A DNA stretch of 64,000 bases, taken from Alkalicoccus luteus. Lineage in GTDB: Bacteria > Bacillota > Bacilli > Bacillales > Salisediminibacteriaceae. The notes under the pieces were generated by a model. That model was not told the origin of the DNA. It ran no database searches and was given only the letters and a program-made list of their open reading frames with translations. The position numbers and the translations under genes were made by a program. Where the stretch lies: the NCBI GenBank assembly GCA_052061695.1, contig JBPZEY010000006.1. The stretch is one strand, 5' to 3'. Positions within the stretch are counted from its first letter, which is position 1; the number at the start of each line of letters is the position of its first letter. This document shows positions 26,966-33,103 of this stretch, one piece after another.

Positions 26966-27610
26966 ATGCAGCAGGATGCCTTAAAAACCTATCTGACAGA
27001 GCTGATTCCGTCTACCAGCGGATTTTCAGCTGAGCTGGAACAGGACGCGCTTCGTCGTTATATTCCAGTCATGGATCGGGAAGCGCTGCATGCGTTGATT
27101 ACGCTGCTGCAAATGAACGGCACTTCCCGCATCCTGGAAATCGGTACGGCCGTCGGCTACTCTGCTATTCGGCTATTGGAAGAACTGCCGGACCTTGAAG
27201 TGATCTCCATTGAGAGAGACAGCGAACGCGCTGCAGAAGCAGAAATGAATGTGAAGAAGGCCGGCGTTGCTGAACGATTCCGGCTCATCAAGGGTGATGC
27301 GTTGGAAACCGCTGCAAAAGCAGCTGAATACGGGCCGTTTGATGCGCTGTTTATTGATGCAGCGAAAGGCAGCTATGAGGCTTTTTTCAGGACCTATGAA
27401 CCGATGGTAAAGCCCGGCGGTCTGATTGCCGCTGATAACGTGCTGTTTAGAGGCTACGTGCCGGGCACTGAGGAGCCAGAGTCCCAAAGATTCATCAACA
27501 TGTCAGACAGACTGCGTGCGTTTAACGCAAGTCTGATGGCATCTGAACAGTTCCAGACGATGATCCTGCCAGTAGGTGACGGTCTGCTTGCAGCGCGCAA
27601 ACGGAATTGA
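26966..27610 (+). CDS. trmR: O-methyltransferase TrmR/YrrM (tRNA 5-hydroxyuridine methyltransferase)
   Basis: A 214-residue class I SAM-dependent O-methyltransferase of the COMT-like family. The SAM site ILEIGTAVGYSAIRLLEEL is near residues 56-74, followed by FDALFIDAAKGSYEAFF and the metal-site ADNVLFRGYV. B. subtilis YrrM (TrmR), at the same locus, methylates 5-hydroxyuridine-34 in tRNA. In B. subtilis the two hydroxylation genes yrrN-yrrO (trhP1-trhP2) come next; here they are missing and udk follows directly. A small-molecule catechol-type substrate is the alternative, less likely by synteny. Confidence 0.88.
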   Translation: MQQDALKTYLTELIPSTSGFSAELEQDALRRYIPVMDREALHALITLLQMNGTSRILEIGTAVGYSAIRLLEELPDLEVISIERDSERAAEAEMNVKKAGVAERFRLIKGDALETAAKAAEYGPFDALFIDAAKGSYEAFFRTYEPMVKPGGLIAADNVLFRGYVPGTEEPESQRFINMSDRLRAFNASLMASEQFQTMILPVGDGLLAARKRN

Positions 27611-27619
27611 ACAGATCAG

Positions 27620-27648
27620 TTGACATGTAAATTATACTCTTGTACTAT
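27620..27648 (+). promoter_or_regulatory. Promoter of udk
   Basis: TTGACA (27620-27625), 17 nt, TACTAT (27643-27648). It overlaps the trmR end region and would give a leader of about 15 nt. Confidence 0.75.
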
Positions 27649-27669
27649 GACGTGAAAGGAATCGCCATT

Positions 27670-28305
27670 ATGCACAATAAACCCATTATTATCGGAGTCA
27701 CAGGGGGCTCCGGCTCTGGAAAAACAACCGTAGCGAATGAAGTATACAATCAGTTTTCAGAGCATTCCATTCTGATGATTGAGCAGGATGCGTATTATAA
27801 AGATCAGACACATCTGCCAATGGAAGAGCGCTTAAAAACGAACTATGACCATCCGCTGGCATTCGATAACGATTTATTAATTGAACATCTTCATCAGCTG
27901 ATGAAAGGTGAAGCTGTTGATAAGCCGGTTTATGACTATGCCAACCACACGCGGGCAGAGCGCGTTATTCCCGTGCAGCCGCGAGATGTCATTATTCTTG
28001 AAGGAATCATGATCCTAGAAGACAGCAGGCTTCGTGATTTGATGGATATTAAGCTGTTTGTCGATACTGATTCAGATATGCGGATCATCAGACGACTGCT
28101 GAGAGACATCAATGAACGAGGCAGAACCATTGACAGTGTCATTGATCAATACACCTCTGTCGTAAGACCAATGCACCTGCAGTTTATTGAGCCGACTAAG
28201 CGATATGCTGATATTATCGTTCCTGAAGGCGGTCATAACCACGTGGCGATTGACTTAATGGTAACGAAAATAAAAACCATTCTAGAGGAAAAGTCCATGT
28301 TATAA
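27670..28305 (+). CDS. udk: Uridine kinase
   Basis: Phosphorylates uridine and cytidine in pyrimidine salvage. The 211-residue protein has the P-loop GGSGSGKTTVANEV near residues 13-26, DHPLAFDNDLL and RDINERGRTIDSVIDQY. The ATG at 27670 follows aaagga; the open frame extends a few codons upstream into the promoter. B. subtilis udk lies at the same place ahead of greA. Confidence 0.96.
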   Translation: MHNKPIIIGVTGGSGSGKTTVANEVYNQFSEHSILMIEQDAYYKDQTHLPMEERLKTNYDHPLAFDNDLLIEHLHQLMKGEAVDKPVYDYANHTRAERVIPVQPRDVIILEGIMILEDSRLRDLMDIKLFVDTDSDMRIIRRLLRDINERGRTIDSVIDQYTSVVRPMHLQFIEPTKRYADIIVPEGGHNHVAIDLMVTKIKTILEEKSML

Positions 28306-28311
28306 AGCCTA

Positions 28312-28340
28312 TTGGCAGAAAGGACTTTTTTCTATATAAT
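28312..28340 (+). promoter_or_regulatory. Promoter of greA
   Basis: TTGGCA (28312-28317), 17 nt, TATAAT (28335-28340). It gives a leader of about 140 nt containing a GC-rich hairpin (CCCGGTGC at 28393-28400 with GCGCCGGG at 28406-28413) that lacks a T-run. Confidence 0.82.
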
Positions 28341-28487
28341 GACAATTGTAACGCAGGATAAGACTTTCATTTTTGTAACGTATTTCCGGCGTCCCGGTGC
28401 TGAATGCGCCGGGCGCTTCCCTGTATATACGGTGACTTATTTTTGAAAACGCTGCCTGCCAGATTTGTGTGAAGGAGAGGAACACCT

Positions 28488-28958
28488 ATGACAGAAGAAA
28501 AGCATTATATGACGGAGGAAGGTAAAGAGAAGCTTGAGAAAGAACTGGAGCTTCTTAAGACAGAAAGACGTAAAGAAGTCGTCGAGCGAATCAAAGTAGC
28601 AAGAAGCTTTGGCGATCTCTCTGAAAACTCTGAATATGACTCTGCCAAGGAAGAGCAGGCGTTTGTTGAAGGCCGTATTCAACAGCTGGAATCGATGATC
28701 CGTAACGCAGAGATCATCGAGGAAGATACGAACACATCTTCTGTTCAGGTTGGAAAAACGGTTAAATTCAAGGAGCTTCCAGATGGCGATGAGGAAGAAT
28801 ATACGATTGTCGGCCGCGCGGAAGCAGATCCGCTGGAAGGGAAGATCTCCAACGATTCGCCAATGGCTAAAAGCCTGTTTGGCCGAGAGATCGGGGAGCA
28901 GGTAATCGTATCAACGCCAGGCGGCGATATGAAAGTTGAAATTATTGAGATTTACTAA
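28488..28958 (+). CDS. greA: Transcription elongation factor GreA
   Basis: GreA enters the RNA polymerase secondary channel and stimulates cleavage of backtracked transcripts. The 156-residue product has the N-terminal antiparallel coiled coil with the tip motif ARSFGDLSENSEYDSAKEEQ near residues 39-58 and the C-terminal FKBP-like domain (GEQVIVSTPGGDMKVEI). The ATG has gaaggagagg upstream. It is followed by a terminator, so it is a single-gene unit with its own promoter. Confidence 0.97.
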   Translation: MTEEKHYMTEEGKEKLEKELELLKTERRKEVVERIKVARSFGDLSENSEYDSAKEEQAFVEGRIQQLESMIRNAEIIEEDTNTSSVQVGKTVKFKELPDGDEEEYTIVGRAEADPLEGKISNDSPMAKSLFGREIGEQVIVSTPGGDMKVEIIEIY

Positions 28959-28965
28959 ACCACAG

Positions 28966-28996
28966 ACCGGTCTGCCATCAGAGGCGACCGGTTTTG
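28966..28996 (+). terminator. Terminator after greA
   Basis: ACCGGTCTGCC (28966-28976) pairs with GGCGACCGGT (28983-28992), followed by TTTTGG. Confidence 0.75.
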
Positions 28997-29152
28997 GTAT
29001 GTGCAGCGAAACTATGTAAAAATACCGGAGCACAGCCGTAAAAGTCCTAAATAAAGAAAAAAACCGTCGAATAGGAAGAAAGGTTATCGAATTATCTGCA
29101 CGGATCATCTATAATAAAAGGAAAAGAGTGGGCGAAGGAGGAGTGTTTCAAC

Positions 29153-29914
29153 GTGAGCAAACAAATTCCGCAGCGTCAAAACGTGAAAAAGAAACAGCGT
29201 ATGAACTCGATATTAAATATATCCATTGGTCTCGTAGCACTGCTGATCGTGGTCGTAAGCGTCAGCCTCTTTACAGGCGGCAGCGATGAAGCAGCTGAAC
29301 AAGATGGTGCGTCTCAGGAGGTAGCCGACTCGGCTGATAACGGGGATATCAACCTGAACGGCGGCGAAAACGAGAATTCGAATGAGAATGAATCGATTAA
29401 CATCGATTTGAATAATGAGGAAAATGAGAATAACGAAGCTGAAAACAACGCTTCGAATGAAACAAACACAAATGAGAACAATGCGAACGACAGCAATGAG
29501 AATAACGCTAATAACGACAATAACGACGCTAACGAAAACAATTCGAATGACCGCGGCGGAAACGAAGCCGATCTGACGGAAAATGATGATGCCTATAATA
29601 CGGATCAAAACGGGGACTGGGGACCGATTGGGACGGTCCAGGAAGAACCGTTCGAACCTGTTTTTGACCGCAGTCACGTGAACTGGGACGAAATGGTTCG
29701 TGCTATCGTCTATGCAGCAGATCTGCCGAATGACGAAGATGATCTGATTATTTGGAGACTGGAGAACGGTGGAAGTCCTCAAACAGCAGTCGGTACAGTT
29801 AGTGAACGAGGTACTGATTACAGTAATCCTTATCAGGTGGAGCTTGAATGGGTTGAAAACGAAGGCTGGATGCCGGTCGGTGTGGATCGACTCTCTTCCA
29901 ATCCTTATAATTAA
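29153..29914 (+). CDS. yrrS: YrrS family (DUF1510) membrane-anchored protein
   Basis: A 253-residue protein with a basic cytoplasmic N-terminus (about 1-20), one membrane segment (about 21-43), a long low-complexity linker of Asn, Glu and Asp (about 65-140), and the folded DUF1510 domain at the C-terminus (GDWGPIGTVQEEPFEPVF onward). YrrS follows greA in B. subtilis as well. Its function is not known. In B. subtilis the penicillin-binding protein gene pbpI is next to it; that gene is absent here. The start is GTG at 29153 after ggaggag. Confidence 0.9.
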   Translation: MSKQIPQRQNVKKKQRMNSILNISIGLVALLIVVVSVSLFTGGSDEAAEQDGASQEVADSADNGDINLNGGENENSNENESINIDLNNEENENNEAENNASNETNTNENNANDSNENNANNDNNDANENNSNDRGGNEADLTENDDAYNTDQNGDWGPIGTVQEEPFEPVFDRSHVNWDEMVRAIVYAADLPNDEDDLIIWRLENGGSPQTAVGTVSERGTDYSNPYQVELEWVENEGWMPVGVDRLSSNPYN

Positions 29915-29934
29915 CAGCTATACGAACGATAACA

Positions 29935-29966
29935 GCCGCCCGGCACATTTACGCCGGGCGGCTTTC
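29935..29966 (+). terminator. Terminator after yrrS
   Basis: GCCGCCCGGC (29935-29944) and GCCGGGCGGC (29953-29962) form a perfect 10-bp stem followed by TTTC. Confidence 0.9.
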
Positions 29967-29976
29967 AGGCTTTTGA

Positions 29977-30019
29977 GAAAGTCAAATAGCCTACATGAAT
30001 ATTCGATTGATTGACTTTC
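29977..30019. repeat. Inverted repeat GAAAGTCAA/TTGACTTTC
   Basis: A 9-bp perfect inverted repeat (29977-29985 and 30011-30019) with a 25-nt loop. It lies at the left edge of the long gene-free stretch. No function is evident. Confidence 0.6.
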
Positions 30020-30100
30020 CCCTCTGTTTACCGAGCCTGCCGTGGGCTTGCCCTTCAGCTATTTCTCAGGGTGACCCCTGTATGAAGGGAAGGATGGCGC

Positions 30101-30289
30101 GGCTTCACTCGGACACAGGCTTCTCATGAGAAGCCTTCAAGACATAGTCCGGCTCCGCTCGCGCTTTTCATGCCGTTCAAGTTCGAACGGCGATGAGGCT
30201 TCACTCGGACTCAGGCTTCTCACAAGAAGCCTTCAAGACATGTTCCGGCTCCGCTCGCGCTTTTCATGCCGTTCGCAGATCTGAACGGC
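30101..30289. repeat. Tandem repeat, two 96-bp units each with two hairpins
   Basis: Unit 1 (30101-30191) and unit 2 (30197-30289) are nearly identical, starting GGCTTCACTCGGAC and repeating at a period of 96. Each carries a hairpin GGCTTCT...AGAAGCC (a perfect palindrome in unit 1) and a second GCCGTTC...GAACGGC, with GGCTCCGCTCGCGCTTTTCA between them. Loop bases differ between units while stems are kept, which suggests selection on structure. Confidence 0.85.
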
Positions 30290-30712
30290 ACGGCATCTTC
30301 AGGCTGCGCAGCTTCCACGGGGACGCCGGACACAAAGGGGAAATGGTTTTGTTTAATGGAGAAAAACGTTCCAATCGCTGGACGCTGCGGCTTTTTTTGG
30401 TGGATACGTTGACGTTCATCCCGATTCGACACCGAAGCGCTGCCTAACGAAAGGTTCCCTCTAGATGGAACAAGCTCGTGTGAATCATCACCAGGGTTTC
30501 AACCGGACAGCCAGCTGCTAAATCGGGGGAAACTCGACTCCCGAGAGGATCAGAACGAGGCGAAGATCCGGCGGACGAAAGGAAGAAGCGGTTAGCGGAG
30601 GCCGTTCCCTCCGGAAAGCGAGTGTCCGCAGATGCAGGCAGATGCAAAGTCATTCACTTGAAATGACGTTATCAACACTCTGAAAGCCGCCGCAACAGAA
30701 GACTGCAGGCTG
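30290..30712. other. Gene-free GC-rich stretch, possible intergenic repeat element
   Basis: No coding sequence is supported here on either strand. The segment 30500-30640 (for example AAGCGGTTAGCGGAGGCCGT) resembles, from memory, intergenic repeats of alkaliphilic Bacillaceae, but I cannot verify copy number from this window. Confidence 0.4.
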
Positions 30713-30919
30713 TTACTTTTTTTGTTTAAAATGGACCATCGCTGTTACGTAAGGTCGTTTATCCTGCACATGTACAGTCTCATAAGCGACGTGGTGAACC
30801 TCTAGCATGAGTGTGCTGTTTGCATCAATTTTTTGCTGTATAGCGGATTCCAGAGACGTAAAATCAGCTTCTTGAAAAAACTCAATTTTATCGTGAATGG
30901 AATCTGGGGTAATAAACAT
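30713..30919 (-). CDS. yrzA: DUF2536 family protein (YrzA-like)
   Basis: A 68-residue protein, MFITPDSIHDKIEFFQEADF at the start, matching the DUF2536/YrzA family, which in B. subtilis also lies next to mtnN. The role is unknown. The ATG at 30919 is 9 nt from ggag; a TTG two codons upstream (30925) is the alternative start. Its promoter, TTTAAC (30983-30978) and TATACT (30960-30955), has 17-nt spacing on the - strand. Confidence 0.85.
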   Translation of the reverse strand: MFITPDSIHDKIEFFQEADFTSLESAIQQKIDANSTLMLEVHHVAYETVHVQDKRPYVTAMVHFKQKK

Positions 30920-30954
30920 GGTCAATTTCTCCTTTCCGAAAAGCGTACTCCGTT

Positions 30955-30983
30955 AGTATAATCGAAATCGCGCAAAGGTTAAA
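30955..30983 (-). promoter_or_regulatory. Promoter of yrzA
   Basis: On the - strand TTTAAC, 17 nt, TATACT. The region 30920-31232 between yrzA and mtnN otherwise holds only the two divergent promoters. Confidence 0.7.
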
Positions 30984-31165
30984 CGGATTTTCGCTTCAAG
31001 ACAATTTGTATAAGGCCGATTCAGAAGCTGGGCAGGGGAACGTTCCTCATTTAAACAGCTTTCCACAAAGAGACCGAAAGGGTTGTTCTAAATAATTGAC
31101 GTATTTTCCTGAGAAACACAGGTACCTCTGGGATGAATTCGTCCATTCCTGCAGGTGAAGACTGG

Positions 31166-31194
31166 TTGCTCTGCGGCCGGTCGTACGTTAAGAT
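31166..31194 (+). promoter_or_regulatory. Promoter of mtnN
   Basis: TTGCTC (31166-31171), 17 nt, TAAGAT (31189-31194), 39 nt before the start. Confidence 0.65.
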
Positions 31195-31232
31195 AGTAAA
31201 AGTTGCAAAGAGAGACTGAAGGAGCGATAGGG

Positions 31233-31943
31233 ATGCGAATAGGTGTAATTGGTGCAATGGAGGAAGAAGTTGAGCTGTTGAAAAAGGAAATGGGAGACTA
31301 TACAGAGACGGTTATAGCCGGCTGTGAATTTTTTGAAGGAAAGCTGCGCGGCGTCGACACCATTATCGGAAAATCCGGCATAGGGAAAGTGAATGCGGCA
31401 ATCAGTACAACGCTCATGATTCAGCTGTTTTTCCCTGATTATATTATCAACACCGGTTCAGCCGGAGGTTTCCATAAAGAGCTTAAAGTCGGAGATGTCG
31501 TCGTGTCAACACAGGTACGCTACAATGATGTGGATGCCACAGTTTTTGGGTATGAATTTGGCCAGGTGCCACGTATGCCTGCTTTTTATGTGCCGGATAC
31601 CATGCTTGTGGAAACGGCAAAAGAATGTGTTGAAGAAGCTGGTGCGACCGCGGTGGAAGGATTAATCGTATCCGGGGACTCCTTTATCAGCAGCGATGAG
31701 CAGACGACGCTGATCCGCAGCCGCTTTGCGGACCCGTATGCATCTGAAATGGAAGCTGGGGCTATCTCACATGTTTGTCATCAGTTTGAGATTCGATTTG
31801 TTATTATCCGTGCCTTATCGGACATTGCCGGACAGGATGCACGCGTTTCGTATGATCAGTTTCTGGAAACGGCTTCTGTCAACTCGGCCAACATGGTGCT
31901 TCTAATGCTTGAAGACCTGCGCCGTAAAAACAACGCTTTATAA
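31233..31943 (+). CDS. mtnN: 5'-methylthioadenosine/S-adenosylhomocysteine nucleosidase
   Basis: Hydrolyses MTA and SAH to adenine plus the thioribose compounds, clearing inhibitors of SAM-dependent methylation. The 236-residue product starts MRIGVIGAMEEEVELL with the catalytic Glu, and has SGDSFIS, ASEMEAGAISHV and the catalytic aspartate in ALSDIAG. The ATG at 31233 follows aaggag. It closes the segment that is syntenic with the B. subtilis yrr region. Confidence 0.96.
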   Translation: MRIGVIGAMEEEVELLKKEMGDYTETVIAGCEFFEGKLRGVDTIIGKSGIGKVNAAISTTLMIQLFFPDYIINTGSAGGFHKELKVGDVVVSTQVRYNDVDATVFGYEFGQVPRMPAFYVPDTMLVETAKECVEEAGATAVEGLIVSGDSFISSDEQTTLIRSRFADPYASEMEAGAISHVCHQFEIRFVIIRALSDIAGQDARVSYDQFLETASVNSANMVLLMLEDLRRKNNAL

Positions 31944-31977
31944 GGACTATGTAGTGGACGGACTGATATACTGCTTC

Positions 31978-32014
31978 AATGACCCGGCGGTCCCTTCATC
32001 GCCGGGTCATTAAA
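31978..32014. terminator. Terminator after mtnN
   Basis: AATGACCCGGCG (31978-31989) pairs perfectly with CGCCGGGTCATT (32000-32011). The T-run is short on either strand. Confidence 0.75.
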
Positions 32015-32048
32015 GTTCGTGGAACCGTCATTCTATTGACAACCGATG

Positions 32049-32690
32049 CTATAACGTTTTCTTCAATGATTCTGCTTTTTTAACCTCATCGAGCGCATGT
32101 GTTAATATGCGGGCAGTTAGTCCCCAAATGGTGTACTGCTGGTAGTGGTAAAAGTGCTCCTGCACGCTCCCTTTTCCCCAAGGATACTGTCTTCCCTTAG
32201 GGATGAGATGGTATGGGAAGCTTTCTGAAGGCTCCACTGCAATATGAACGGGATGTGTTTCCGGGGCAGTTGCAAGGAGATGGCTTACCGGAACGGTAAA
32301 CACCTCTGCAACCTCCTGCTCATTTGGCTGAATCGCAGCGTCCTCATCAATGCGCCCGAAAAAAGGATAAATAATAGATCGCATTGGTGTAATCATATAG
32401 TCGAGTTCTCCATAATAGGTAATCTGAGAAGGGAGGACCCCTGTTTCTTCTGCAAGCTCACGCATCCCGGCTTGAGCAGGCGATGGATCGGTGCTGTCTA
32501 CTTTACCGCCGGGAAAGCAGATCTCCCCCGGCTGCGGCACGTGCGGAGACCGGACTTCGAATAAAAAGTGATCCTCCCCCGAGCGGCGGATGACCGGTAC
32601 AAATACGGCATATTCGCGATATTGTTCCGCGTGCAAAATATCGGCTTTGCGCTGTTGAAAATATTGCTGCAGTCTGTCCAACGGACTCAC
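32049..32690 (-). CDS. NUDIX hydrolase, CoA pyrophosphatase (NudL) type
   Basis: A 213-residue NUDIX protein. The box reads FPGGKVDSTDPSPAQAGMRE then LAEETGV, the spacing seen in the UPF0035/CoA-diphosphatase subgroup rather than in MutT. Members cleave CoA and acyl-CoA to 4'-phosphopantetheine and 3',5'-ADP. The N-terminal AVFVPVIRR and LFEVRSPHVPQPGEICF parts also fit this subgroup. The start is GTG at 32690 near aggaaagg. It is divergent from the HPr-like gene. Substrate is inferred, not shown. Confidence 0.85.
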   Translation of the reverse strand: MSPLDRLQQYFQQRKADILHAEQYREYAVFVPVIRRSGEDHFLFEVRSPHVPQPGEICFPGGKVDSTDPSPAQAGMRELAEETGVLPSQITYYGELDYMITPMRSIIYPFFGRIDEDAAIQPNEQEVAEVFTVPVSHLLATAPETHPVHIAVEPSESFPYHLIPKGRQYPWGKGSVQEHFYHYQQYTIWGLTARILTHALDEVKKAESLKKTL

Positions 32691-32738
32691 ACCCTTTCCT
32701 GCTATTAGTTTACCATGACGATTTATTGAAAGAAAAAC

Positions 32739-32767
32739 TTGGAACCTCCTTTTTAGTAAGCTATACT
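32739..32767 (+). promoter_or_regulatory. Promoter of the HPr-like gene
   Basis: TTGGAA (32739-32744), 17 nt, TATACT (32762-32767). Confidence 0.78.
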
Positions 32768-32796
32768 ATAAAAAATACATAAGGAGGCGTGCACAC

Positions 32797-33036
32797 ATGA
32801 AACTGATTGTTAAAAAGCCTGTATTTGGGGAAACCGCAAGCACATTTGTTAACCGTTTAGGAGAGTACGAGGATACCGTGCTGATTCGTAAAGACCACTG
32901 GGTCATTGACGCTAAGAGCCTGCTCGGTGTTCTGGCAGTATCTCTGCAGCCGGGCGATGAAATTGAACTGGATTTTTCAGGAGAGCCTGATCAACAGGCC
33001 ATTCAACAGTTTAAAGACCAGGGGATCTTCGAATAA
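32797..33036 (+). CDS. HPr/Crh-like protein lacking the phosphocarrier histidine
   Basis: A 79-residue protein with the HPr fold pattern: the middle and end (VIDAKSLLGVLAVSLQPGDEIEL) align well with HPr and Crh, including the serine and glycine of the Ser46 region (KSLLG). In the N-terminal active-site loop, where HPr has HARPA and Crh has QARPA, this protein reads GETAS, so the His15 phosphate carrier is missing and the neighbouring Arg and Pro are gone too. It cannot act in PTS phosphotransfer; a Crh-like regulatory role through HPr kinase is possible. It is a single-gene unit with its own promoter (aaggagg site) and terminator. Confidence 0.8.
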   Translation: MKLIVKKPVFGETASTFVNRLGEYEDTVLIRKDHWVIDAKSLLGVLAVSLQPGDEIELDFSGEPDQQAIQQFKDQGIFE

Positions 33037-33053
33037 TTTATCCCGATTCAATT

Positions 33054-33087
33054 AAAAGCCATTCAGGAACATTCCTGAATGGCTTTT
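33054..33087. terminator. Bidirectional terminator
   Basis: AAAAGCCATTCAGGA and its complement TCCTGAATGGCTTTT form a 15-bp stem with a 4-nt loop, between the HPr-like gene (+) and the S9 peptidase (-). Confidence 0.92.
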
Positions 33088-33103
33088 GATATATAAATAC
33101 TGC

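Noticed and set aside
29213..29782. Long open frame antisense to yrrS
   Set aside because: It mirrors the low-complexity Asn/Glu codons of yrrS, giving a Val/Ile/Phe-rich product without a start site.
30101..30289. CRISPR array
   Set aside because: Only two long adjacent units with internal hairpins, no short repeats with unique spacers, and no cas genes.
30193..30447. Open frame of 84 codons in the repeat region
   Set aside because: It runs through the tandem hairpin units and has no ribosome binding site; composition is unlike neighbouring genes.
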